Of a DNA stretch of 9,298 bases, positions 1 to 6,625 are shown one piece after another (the stretch's first letter is position 1; each line of letters opens with the position of its first letter). The stretch is from CAVVVS01 sp963751355. Its GTDB lineage: Bacteria; Bacteroidota; Ignavibacteria; Ignavibacteriales; Ignavibacteriaceae. The position numbers were made by a program, and so were the translations under genes. Location of the stretch: positions 1 to 9,298 of the forward strand of contig CAVVVS010000043.1 in the NCBI GenBank assembly GCA_963751355.1, given 5' to 3'. The notes under the pieces are model-generated. The model was not told where the DNA came from, searched no databases, and was given only the letters and a program-made list of their open reading frames with translations.

Positions 1-858
1 TGGATAGTTCTGTGATAAATTAAAGGTTTCTGGTAAATCAATTTTAACATTTATTACATTTGAATACTCATAACTTCCTGTCATATCAATTTGTTTTAAT
101 CTATAATTAAAATTTTTACCGTTTTGCGGAGAGTCCGTAAATGAATAATAATTTGTCTTAGTACTTGTACCGCTTCCTTTTACGAATCCGATGTTTCCCC
201 AACTAGAGTCATTCACCTTAGTTGCTCTCTGAACTTGAAAACCGAAATTTGAATGTTCAGTGGATGTCTGCCAATTTAAAACAACTTCATTCTGTTCGGT
301 TGCAGCAGAGAATGATGTGAGTTCTACAGGTAACGGAGTCGTACTTAACCCAGTCCATGTACCTAGCTGCCACATAGTAGAATTATCACCCTTATATAAA
401 GCCCAATTGGCGGCATCAGTTTGCCACTCTAAATTTGAAGAACCTAAATGATTTATTATAGAAAAAGTTATCGTAGCTACATCTGTCCAATTAGGACTTT
501 GTACTAGAGGAGTGCCTTCGTTATTTTTCATTAATTCAATATTTAGCCAAATTTCATTTGCTTTAGGTCTTGTCAATGTAGCCTGAGAGTAGTTATTTCC
601 GTTAAAATTTAAGAACGAATAATCAGTCCCGCTAATCGGTGAATTTGGAAAAGAGATGGAAGCCGTATCAAATTGGAGGATGAATGTTGAGGCACCAATC
701 TGTTCAGCACTTCCTTCATCGTTTATTTGGGCTTCAACTGTATATGTTGTAGGATTATGGGATACAACAACGAATCTACCGTTTATTGGATTTTGGGCAT
801 TTATTAAACCTGTCAGAAACGGAAACAAGAAAAGTATTGTAAATATTTTATTTTTCAT
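1..858 (-). CDS. Secreted protein with T9SS C-terminal sorting domain (partial, 3' end off the left edge)
   Basis: The minus strand is open from ATG at 858 to the window edge (286 codons, no stop), so the C-terminus is missing. Residues 1-21 form a signal peptide: MKNK, a hydrophobic core (IFTILFLFPFLTG), then cleavage likely after INA. Residues about 25-165 look like a beta-sandwich resembling the cohesin-like domains of secreted Ignavibacteria proteins (tentative). Residues about 177-185 (PVELTSFSA) open a fibronectin-III-like segment with NWQTSTE and GFQVQRA. The visible end, ETFNLSQNYP, is the start of the T9SS type A sorting motif, usually followed by NPFNP. By family knowledge the product crosses the inner membrane by Sec and the outer membrane by T9SS, ending at the surface or outside. 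Its precise function is not recognised. An AGAGAA just upstream of the ATG is only a weak ribosome-binding site. Confidence 0.9.
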   Translation of the reverse strand, partial: MKNKIFTILFLFPFLTGLINAQNPINGRFVVVSHNPTTYTVEAQINDEGSAEQIGASTFILQFDTASISFPNSPISGTDYSFLNFNGNNYSQATLTRPKANEIWLNIELMKNNEGTPLVQSPNWTDVATITFSIINHLGSSNLEWQTDAANWALYKGDNSTMWQLGTWTGLSTTPLPVELTSFSAATEQNEVVLNWQTSTEHSNFGFQVQRATKVNDSSWGNIGFVKGSGTSTKTNYYSFTDSPQNGKNFNYRLKQIDMTGSYEYSNVINVKIDLPETFNLSQNYP

Positions 859-897
859 TAATATTCTCTGTGGAATTAAATTTCAATTATTAGATTT

Positions 898-914
898 ATG
901 AAGATGTTCTTCAT
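898..914. promoter_or_regulatory. 17-bp palindrome upstream of the secreted-protein gene
   Basis: ATGAAGA and TCTTCAT are perfect inverted repeats (7 bp) around a TGT spacer. The element lies 40 bp upstream of the start codon of the minus-strand gene at 858, where an operator or 5'-UTR hairpin could act. No regulator can be assigned, and a chance palindrome in AT-rich DNA is possible. Confidence 0.25.
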
Positions 915-1504
915 TAAATCTTTGAAAATTATGGTTGTGGATGTGGTTTTTTGGCATCCGTTATGAGTTGAACTGCTGCAAGTAGTTCCCTAGCAAAAGC
1001 TTATTTTGTCTTTAACTTCCCGGTTTGTACTGTATAGATAAGGGAATTTATTTTTGCAGTTTTTTGAAGATTGAGTCGAGTATTATTATCGTATATTTTA
1101 CTTTGATGAGCGCGATTGTCCGAAGCTGTATATAGGCTGTATGGTGTTTTTGCAACAAGAATATTTCCTCTGTTTGTATCTTTTTTTACCGGTAGCATCT
1201 TTGTTGTTAGTGCTTGATACTGCAAACCGGTGAGTTAAAACAGGGGGAAAAGAGTAATTTATTTTTTGAGTGAAAACATCATTTTTTCTTCCCTAGTTCA
1301 CAAAAGTAGCTGGTGATTTTATCATTGACGAGTCTTATCTTCTTAATTCAATACCTAAATAATTTCTAACTGAAACGTAACTGATTAAGTTGTGCGGTTA
1401 AATCGGGGGATCCCTTGAATGAGGTCAATAATGCCTGACATTAGATGTTGATAATCCCTATACATATATATAAGCAATTAGCTCCTCTCCAAATAATTGA
1501 CCAG

Positions 1505-1531
1505 AGCAATCGTTGCCGTTTAAGCAATCGT
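1505..1531 (+). repeat. Direct repeat AGCAATCGT x2, 18-bp period, upstream of the kinase operon
   Basis: AGCAATCGT occurs at 1505-1513 and again at 1523-1531. A shorter AGCAAT lies at 1473-1478. The pair sits about 155-180 bp upstream of the kinase start and about 100 bp upstream of the candidate -35 box. Tandem sites in such a position could be an activator site, for example for autoregulation by the NarL-type regulator of this operon. That role is inference, and 9-bp repeats can occur by chance. Confidence 0.3.
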
Positions 1532-1627
1532 GTAAAAATATAAGGTGTCCCAAATATTTTTAGAGAGTACATAATTACGTTGAACCTTTATTGGTGTAAT
1601 TATTACTATCAATGTGGTTATTACAAG

Positions 1628-1657
1628 TTGAAATTGATAAAATGAGTGATGTATATT
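1628..1657 (+). promoter_or_regulatory. Candidate sigma-70-type promoter of the kinase operon
   Basis: TTGAAA at 1628-1633 and TATATT at 1652-1657 are separated by 18 bp, close to the housekeeping consensus. Transcription would start near 1664, about 20 nt before the kinase start codon, leaving room for the GAGG ribosome-binding site at 1677-1680. Such matches are common in AT-rich DNA, and promoter consensus differs in some Bacteroidota. Confidence 0.35.
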
Positions 1658-1685
1658 ATGAATATATTTTAATCATGAGGATTAG

Positions 1686-4661
1686 ATGAATTATAATAAT
1701 TTAATAAGGAAACGCAGAACTAGTCTAATAGACAGGTATTCGGTTATTATATTTGATGAAAAAACTTTAGTCATTCTTTCCGTCAATAAATCTGCATTAT
1801 CTTTCTTAGGTTACCGCCGGAATGAAATGCTTTCCCTGGATATAACCCTTCTATTCACAAATGAAAGTGCACAAAAAAAGTTATTATCTTCCCGCACAAT
1901 TCCTTTCGATTGCGGTATTCGTAAGAGCGATGGAAAAGAAGTGCAGGTAAATGTCACAGTGGATAAGATTGTCTATGAAAATAAGAGTGCAAAAATAGCC
2001 GTCATTACCGAAGTATCAAAAAATAATTTAGGAGAAAAGCAATTAGAAATTGCATTGACAAATTCTTTTAAGCCGGATGAAAAATTATTGAATAATATGA
2101 AAACCCCGATAATGCGGATCGAATTTCCGGGAGAAAAAATAATTTATTGTAATTCGGCAGGAAGAAAACTACTGGGTTATAATAAAAAGGAAATTATAGG
2201 TAATAACGCAGCTATTTTATTTCCGGAAACTGAAACATTCAAAAAGATGCTAGAAATTCTTGAAACAGAACTGGCTGGTAACTATTTTTATGATACCAAT
2301 TTAATTATAGTTAATAAAAATAATGATGAGATTGCCGCAGATTCCAGAATATTCAAACTTGGAGATGAGGATAAAAAATTAAGGGGATTATTATTTACAT
2401 TCAATCCACAGAATCAGTACGAGCATGATAAAGTTGAAATACCTAAATTAACTCCAATCTGGGAATCAATAGATGAAGCGGTGATTGTTACCGATTTATC
2501 GGGCAAAGTTATTAGCTGGAATCCCGGTGCCGAAAAGTTATATGGTTATTCACCTGAAGAAATGATTGGTAAATACATGTTGTTTCTGATACCTTTCGAT
2601 AAAAAAGACGAATTTTACAATATTATTTCAGAGATGAAAAACGGGAGGAAAATTTTTCATTTGGAAACCGAACGCATCGGAAAAAACGGAAAAAGAATAA
2701 ATGTTGAATCCACAATCATTCCGGTAAGAAATCGAAGCGGGAAAATTACAAATATTTCTTCAGTAACTACCAATATTACGTATAGGATACAGCTTATGAA
2801 AGATTTGAAAGAAAGTGAAAAACGATACCGCGATTTAGTAGAGTTGTCCCCCAATATCATGGGAATTCAGCAAGACGGTAAAATTGTTTTTATCAATTCA
2901 ACCGGGGTTAGAGCATGGGGAAGTGACGATTCCCGAGCCTTGTTGGGCAAGTGGTTGTTACGGATTATTCATCCCGATGACAGGTTATTGTTAAGGGATA
3001 TTGAAGAACAACTCTTTGATGGCAAGCAAGTTTCCGGTATAGAATTGAGAATTATTAAAAGTGATGGCTCAATTTTGTTCTTAGAAGTATCTGCCAAGTT
3101 ATTTATATATCTGGGAAAAATCGCTGTTCAATTTATTGCTAACGATATTACTCAAAGGAAAAACATAGAAAGCGAAAGAAAAAAGCTATTAAATGTCACA
3201 AAGGAATATGCTTCCGAATTAAACGCGGTATTCGAGAGCATACCCGATGCAGTTTTTATGGGGAATGAACTCGAGATAAAAAAAGCCAATAAAAAATGTC
3301 TTGAAATGTTTGGATTCCAAAGCCTATCGGATTTTAATGAAGCGAAAAACGAAATCGCTGAAATTATGAAGATGAAAGATTTTGAAACAGATAGTCCTCT
3401 TTTATACGAAGATACGGTATTCGCCAAAGCTTTGAAGGGCAATAGCGTTATCAAAGAAATAATTATTACAGACCCAGGAACCGGCAAAGATAAGATTATT
3501 AGAGCTGCAGGAGCTCCCATATTTATAGGAGAAAAAATAATTGCGGCAGTTGTTATTAATTCGGATATAACTCAAAAAAAACAAAACGAAAAAGTAATGA
3601 TTCAGAATGAAGGTAAGTATAAATCCTTGATTGAACAATCCTTTGACGGAATCGCACTAATTAGACCCAATGGTAAAATTATGATTTGGAATTCTAAACT
3701 TACCGAATTGTTGGGTTTTAACGATAATGAAATCTTGGAAGTTAATTTTAATGATCTTTTTACCGAGGAGGTTCGAAAATGGGCTAGTGACGGTGACATT
3801 TCAAAAAATGTGGGTAAAACGTTAAGATATGAATCCAAGGTTATGAGGAAAAACGGAAGCTATTTCCCTGCAGAAATTAGTATTAGAGTTCTTGAAAATA
3901 AATTAATTATGTGGGTAATCCGTAATATCTCCCATAGGAAAGCCGCCGAAGAAATGCACGACAAATTGTTTAACAAATTAATTGAAGCACAGAACTTAAT
4001 GAAAACTCTTTCTCGTCGGTTAATACAGGTCCAGGAATCCGAACGCAGACAACTCGCCAGGGAACTTCATGATGAAATTGGACAGACATTAACTGCTTTA
4101 AAAATAGACCTGGTCAATGCTGTGAGGTCTATTAATTCTGCTGATGTAAAAAAACAAATTAATGACGGTATTCTACTTGTCGAAGATACTTTAAATGATA
4201 TCAGAAGAATGGCACTCAATCTGCGTCCGTCCATGCTTGACGATCTCGGCTTAATCCCGGCAATTAGATGGTATATAGGAAGGCAGGTTCAAAGAGTCGG
4301 GCTGAATATAAAAATAATAACTGAGCCGGTTGAAGAAAAATTTTCTCCAGAACTTCAAATAACATGTTACCGCATTATTCAAGAATCTATTAATAATGTT
4401 ATTAAATATGCAAACGCAAAGAATGTGATTATTGAATTGTATAAGAAGGCAAACGAATTACACCTGAACATTTCCGATGACGGTATAGGCTATAATGTTT
4501 CTGCCGCCAGGAAACGGGCAATAAGTGGAGAAAGTCTAGGTATATTAGGGATGCAGGAAAGAGCTGAATTACTGGGCGGATGGTTGGATATTAATTCATC
4601 CGCTAATAAAGGGACAAATATATCTGCCATTTTTCCACTGAAAACTCAAGAAATAAAATAA
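1686..4661 (+). CDS. Soluble multi-PAS sensor histidine kinase (HisKA_3 / NarL-partner type)
   Basis: A 991-aa sensor kinase that should autophosphorylate on histidine and pass phosphate to the regulator encoded 24 bp downstream. No signal peptide or membrane segment is visible, so it is probably cytoplasmic. I count six PAS-like domains, at about 15-110, 133-240, 257-375, 380-495, 512-625 and 640-755; the third (VIVTDLSGKVISWNPGAEKLYGYSPEE) and sixth are the most typical, and the first two and the fifth are more diverged. A helical linker leads to a HisKA_3 domain (about 785-855) with the phosphoacceptor H795 in ELHDEIGQ; D796 and Q800 fit the DxxxQ phosphatase motif known for this family. 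The HATPase domain has N904 (ESINN), the DDGIG box at 931-935 and SLGILGMQER at 950-959. All catalytic residues look intact. GAGG lies 5 nt before the ATG. The signal is unknown; PAS domains could bind heme, flavin or small ligands, but no signature identifies one. Confidence 0.95.
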   Translation: MNYNNLIRKRRTSLIDRYSVIIFDEKTLVILSVNKSALSFLGYRRNEMLSLDITLLFTNESAQKKLLSSRTIPFDCGIRKSDGKEVQVNVTVDKIVYENKSAKIAVITEVSKNNLGEKQLEIALTNSFKPDEKLLNNMKTPIMRIEFPGEKIIYCNSAGRKLLGYNKKEIIGNNAAILFPETETFKKMLEILETELAGNYFYDTNLIIVNKNNDEIAADSRIFKLGDEDKKLRGLLFTFNPQNQYEHDKVEIPKLTPIWESIDEAVIVTDLSGKVISWNPGAEKLYGYSPEEMIGKYMLFLIPFDKKDEFYNIISEMKNGRKIFHLETERIGKNGKRINVESTIIPVRNRSGKITNISSVTTNITYRIQLMKDLKESEKRYRDLVELSPNIMGIQQDGKIVFINSTGVRAWGSDDSRALLGKWLLRIIHPDDRLLLRDIEEQLFDGKQVSGIELRIIKSDGSILFLEVSAKLFIYLGKIAVQFIANDITQRKNIESERKKLLNVTKEYASELNAVFESIPDAVFMGNELEIKKANKKCLEMFGFQSLSDFNEAKNEIAEIMKMKDFETDSPLLYEDTVFAKALKGNSVIKEIIITDPGTGKDKIIRAAGAPIFIGEKIIAAVVINSDITQKKQNEKVMIQNEGKYKSLIEQSFDGIALIRPNGKIMIWNSKLTELLGFNDNEILEVNFNDLFTEEVRKWASDGDISKNVGKTLRYESKVMRKNGSYFPAEISIRVLENKLIMWVIRNISHRKAAEEMHDKLFNKLIEAQNLMKTLSRRLIQVQESERRQLARELHDEIGQTLTALKIDLVNAVRSINSADVKKQINDGILLVEDTLNDIRRMALNLRPSMLDDLGLIPAIRWYIGRQVQRVGLNIKIITEPVEEKFSPELQITCYRIIQESINNVIKYANAKNVIIELYKKANELHLNISDDGIGYNVSAARKRAISGESLGILGMQERAELLGGWLDINSSANKGTNISAIFPLKTQEIK

Positions 4662-4685
4662 TTAATTACTCACGGGGCTTTTGTA

Positions 4686-5357
4686 ATGGAAAATATTAAA
4701 ATCTTGTTAGCTGATGATCACAAATTAATTAGAGCCGGAATTCGTTCCTTGGTGAAAGAAATTAAAGGGGTTGAAGTTGTGGCGGAGGCCTCTAATGGAA
4801 GGGAGGCCTTGGAGTTGATTCAGGAATTTAACCCGGATATTGTTCTTCTTGATATAGGTATGACTGAATTAAACGGGCTTGAAGTTGCTCAACGCGTAAG
4901 TAGAGATATTCCTGATGTTTCGATCATTATACTTTCGATGCATGCGAATGAGGAATATGTACTTCAAGCACTTAAAGCAGGCGCTTCCGGTTATCTTTTG
5001 AAAGATTCCGCTCCTGCTGAACTGGAAATTGCAATCAACGCAGTTATGAAAGGGGAAACATATTTAAGTCCTTCTATTTCCAAAACTTTTGTGACTGATT
5101 ATCTTAAAAAAATAGGTGACCAGCCTTATGACGGAACTAAAACGGAAAATATTTTTATTCAGTTAACTTCACGACAACGTGAAATATTGCAGCTTATTGC
5201 TGAAGGAAACTCCACGAAGGACATAGCAGCAAAATTAAATGTAAGTATTAAAACTGTAGAAACACACAGGGTGAAACTCATGGAAAGACTTGGTATCCAT
5301 GACGTAGCAGGATTAGTTAGATATGCAATACGGTCAGGCCTGGTTTCCTTTGATTAA
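4686..5357 (+). CDS. NarL/FixJ-family response regulator (REC + LuxR-type HTH)
   Basis: A 223-aa transcription factor, the expected partner of the kinase encoded 24 bp upstream (same strand, no terminator between them, so one operon). The receiver domain (about 3-120) has the acidic pair D10-D11, phosphoacceptor D56 (IVLLDIGM), S84 and K106 (GYLLKD). The C-terminal LuxR-type helix-turn-helix (about 158-221) shows LTSRQREILQLIAEG and the recognition region VSIKTVETHRVKLMERLG. Length and architecture are normal for the family. Phosphorylation is expected to promote dimerisation and DNA binding. One oddity is MTELNG after D56, where most relatives have MPxMNG, so the conserved proline is threonine. 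The ribosome-binding site is weak (CACGGGG before the ATG), which may mean coupling to kinase translation. Targets cannot be read from the sequence. Confidence 0.96.
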   Translation: MENIKILLADDHKLIRAGIRSLVKEIKGVEVVAEASNGREALELIQEFNPDIVLLDIGMTELNGLEVAQRVSRDIPDVSIIILSMHANEEYVLQALKAGASGYLLKDSAPAELEIAINAVMKGETYLSPSISKTFVTDYLKKIGDQPYDGTKTENIFIQLTSRQREILQLIAEGNSTKDIAAKLNVSIKTVETHRVKLMERLGIHDVAGLVRYAIRSGLVSFD

Positions 5358-5781
5358 GTATTAGTATTGCTTGTATCAGGCATATTAATTTCAATATTCG
5401 CCGAATCGTTACTTTTATAAAAGTTGAAATGTTTAAGTTAATTCTTTCTCTGTAAATAATTTGTCTGGCGCAATTGCATATTTAATAATATACTTCAATT
5501 TCATAATCCCTTCAAAAAGCACATCTTAAACATCCTCAGAAAAACTTCATTACTTTTGCACACCAAATCTTTATCTATTATAATCACTAATAAAATTAAA
5601 TTATTACCGGCTCATAATGTTGAGCCTACTAAATAATTAGTCTATTCAAGGAGGATTATTGTTAATTTAGCTATTACTGTGATATAAATAAGTTGTAAAA
5701 ACAAATGAATTATTTCCATTAATGTCTCTGCAATATAGAGTTATCTTTTATGTCATCTCTATTTAAAGGAGAAGTTTTTGT
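5358..5781. other. Non-coding/leader region before the receiver-only locus
   Basis: No protein gene is supported here. It contains a promoter-like pair at 5556-5584, then two adjacent hairpins: GGCTCA/TGAGCC with loop TAATGT (5609-5626) and ACTAA/TTAGT with loop ATAA (5628-5641). A consensus Shine-Dalgarno AAGGAGG follows at 5648-5654, with only a three-codon TTG frame behind it. No intrinsic terminator was seen after the regulator stop at 5357, so read-through of the kinase operon into this region cannot be excluded. If transcription starts near 5591, the receiver gene would have a leader of about 400 nt. Confidence 0.5.
5556..5584 (+). promoter_or_regulatory. Candidate promoter for the receiver-only gene
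   Basis: A perfect TATAAT at 5579-5584 lies 17 bp downstream of TTGCAC at 5556-5561, which matches the -35 box only in TTG. A start near 5591 would produce a long 5' leader carrying the hairpins at 5609-5641 before the receiver gene. Confidence 0.35.
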
Positions 5782-5961
5782 TTGAGCACCCGTAGATTTC
5801 AAGTACACCGGGACGAAGAGTGTGTTTTTTATGGGAGTAATTCTTTAGGTTTTAGTCTGTTAAGCTTTATTCTAGTGCTGCAATTACTTTATAACTACAT
5901 AACTCAGGGGTTATTTCTCTTAATATCAGGATTTCCCCGATTGTACAGCCTTTCATTTTAG
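5782..5961 (+). CDS. Possible 59-aa single-helix membrane protein (hypothetical, TTG start)
   Basis: An open frame starts with TTG at 5782, with GGAG at 5768-5771 ten bases upstream, and ends with TAG at 5959-5961, 35 bp before the receiver-only gene. The predicted protein has a short polar N-terminus (STRRFQVHRDEE) and a strongly hydrophobic stretch at about residues 22-49 (LGFSLLSFILVLQLLYNYI and onward), consistent with one long or two short membrane segments. I recognise no family. In favour: a good ribosome-binding site, same strand and close spacing to the next gene. Against: a non-ATG start, short length, and no homology evidence. It could be a chance frame in a long leader. Confidence 0.3.
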   Translation: MSTRRFQVHRDEECVFYGSNSLGFSLLSFILVLQLLYNYITQGLFLLISGFPRLYSLSF

Positions 5962-5972
5962 TATATGTTGTG

Positions 5973-5990
5973 GATAACAATTGGAGAAAA
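5973..5990 (+). promoter_or_regulatory. Ribosome-binding region of the receiver gene, complementary to downstream RNA 6566-6583
   Basis: GATAACAATTGGAGAAAA contains the Shine-Dalgarno GGAG (5983-5986), placed 10 nt before the ATG at 5997, and this decides the start. The whole segment can pair without a gap with 6566-6583 of the same strand: 17 Watson-Crick pairs and one G-U (5986 with 6570). Pairing would bury the Shine-Dalgarno. The pairing is read directly from the sequence; a regulatory role is inference. Confidence 0.5.
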
Positions 5991-5996
5991 CTTATT

Positions 5997-6419
5997 ATGT
6001 ATGAACAAACTTACTCTTTTAACAGTTCTGGTGGAAATCGCGGAGGTTCCTTACGAATTCTTTTAGTGGATGATAATATCATATTTAGAACCTCAGCTCT
6101 TCGTTATTTAAATTCATGTTTAAAATATGAACTATTAACCTGGGCTTCCTCGGGTGAAGAAGCATTAAAAAGAGTTGAACAATTTAATCCAACTCTTATC
6201 CTTCTTGATGTCTCATTACCTGGTATGAATGGTTTACAGACTGCAAAAACTATCCGCAGCATGAACAAAAAAGCCAAAATCATGATCCTCACAATCGGTA
6301 ACGATGTTGAATATATTAAAGAAGCTAAAGCAGTAGGTGCCGATGAATTCATATCTAAATCCGATTTCGGAATCGATATAGAAAGAAAAATAAAAAACGT
6401 TTTTAGAAAATCTTTATAA
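5997..6419 (+). CDS. Receiver-only (single-domain) response regulator
   Basis: A 140-aa CheY-like protein with no output domain. A 17-residue Ser/Gly/Asn-rich tail precedes the receiver fold, which begins at LRILLVDDN. The acidic pair D25-D26, phosphoacceptor D71 (LILLDVSLPGMNG), T99 (MILTIG) and K121 (FISKSD) are all present, so phosphorylation should be possible. The chain ends right after the last receiver helix (VFRKSL). I chose ATG 5997 because GGAG lies 10 nt upstream; GTG 5970 would add nine residues but lacks a ribosome-binding site. No kinase is adjacent in the same transcript; the PAS kinase 1.3 kb upstream is the nearest candidate donor, unproven. By family knowledge such proteins act as phosphate sinks, phosphorelay intermediates or protein-binding outputs. 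A 59-codon open frame lies just upstream. Confidence 0.93.
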   Translation: MYEQTYSFNSSGGNRGGSLRILLVDDNIIFRTSALRYLNSCLKYELLTWASSGEEALKRVEQFNPTLILLDVSLPGMNGLQTAKTIRSMNKKAKIMILTIGNDVEYIKEAKAVGADEFISKSDFGIDIERKIKNVFRKSL

Positions 6420-6438
6420 TGATGAAATAAAATTATCG

Positions 6439-6467
6439 TTGACAACAACTTTATCTCAATTTATTAG
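6439..6467 (+). promoter_or_regulatory. Near-consensus sigma-70 promoter downstream of the receiver gene
   Basis: A perfect TTGACA at 6439-6444 is followed, after exactly 17 bp, by TATTAG at 6462-6467 (4 of 6 to TATAAT). A start near 6474 would drive a short RNA ending at the terminator at 6598-6625. No coding frame fits that transcript. Confidence 0.45.
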
Positions 6468-6537
6468 AAAGAACAGAATTTAAAAAATAGAAATTCATTA
6501 TTAACAAAAAATCTGAAAAATATTATTTCTTCGCTTA

Positions 6538-6582
6538 ATAACAATTGATGCCGTTATGTGAATTTTTTTTTCCAATTGTTAT
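6538..6582 (+). repeat. 10-bp perfect inverted repeat ATAACAATTG / CAATTGTTAT
   Basis: The arms at 6538-6547 and 6573-6582 are exact complements with a 25-nt spacer. The left arm is also an exact direct copy of 5974-5983 at the receiver ribosome-binding site. The right arm can therefore pair either with its local partner or with the receiver leader, making the two structures mutually exclusive. Confidence 0.6.
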
Positions 6583-6597
6583 CACATTCGGTGCATG

Positions 6598-6625
6598 AAC
6601 CTCTTCTTTACGAAGAGGTTTTTTT
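6598..6625 (+). terminator. Intrinsic terminator (plus strand)
   Basis: AACCTCTTC (6598-6606) pairs perfectly with GAAGAGGTT (6612-6620) across a TTTAC loop, and T residues run from 6619 to 6625. It ends transcripts from the receiver gene, the downstream candidate promoter, or both. There is no matching T-run for the opposite direction. Confidence 0.85.

Larger units (their letters stand above)
859..1685. other. 827-bp non-coding region between divergent genes
   Basis: This region separates the divergent secreted-protein gene and the kinase operon and must hold promoters for both. I see no convincing gene. The only open frame of note, minus 1001-1225, lacks a recognisable product and has a lysine/threonine/asparagine-rich composition typical of chance frames. 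Visible elements are the palindrome at 898-914, an 8-bp hairpin at 970-988 (GAACTGCT, loop GCA, AGTAGTTC, one G-T pair), direct repeats of AGCAATCGT at 1505 and 1523, and a candidate promoter at 1628-1657. No RNA gene or mobile-element remnant was recognised. Confidence 0.6.
6474..6625 (+). ncRNA. Candidate small RNA (about 150 nt) or regulatory 3' UTR of the receiver gene
   Basis: The interval lies between the promoter at 6439-6467 and the intrinsic terminator at 6598-6625. It contains a perfect 10-bp inverted repeat (6538-6547 with 6573-6582) around a 25-nt loop that includes nine consecutive T (6563-6571). The 3' arm and the U-run (6566-6583) are complementary to the ribosome-binding region of the receiver gene. 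An ATG at 6558 opens a frame, but it runs straight through the terminator stem and has no recognisable product. The 5' end is inferred from the promoter spacing. The same sequence could instead be the 3' UTR of the receiver mRNA, since no terminator lies between 6419 and 6598. No known RNA family was recognised. Confidence 0.4.

Noticed and set aside
260..901. Plus-strand open frames at 260-451 and 656-901
   Set aside because: They lie opposite the minus-strand secreted-protein gene, which has a signal peptide and recognisable T9SS protein motifs; the plus frames have no sensible product.
1001..1225. Minus-strand 74-codon frame
   Set aside because: No ribosome-binding site of note, no recognisable domain and a composition typical of chance frames in AT-rich spacer.
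5462..5478. TGGCGCAATTGC as a sigma-54 promoter
   Set aside because: The GG and GC elements are too close (7 bp instead of 10 bp).
5970..5983. Resemblance of TGTGGATAACAATTGG to the lac operator half-site
   Set aside because: Only a partial match, with no LacI-type regulator or sugar genes in the window; treated as coincidence.
5970..5996. GTG 5970 as start of the receiver-only gene
   Set aside because: It has no ribosome-binding site, while ATG 5997 has GGAG at a suitable 10-nt spacing.
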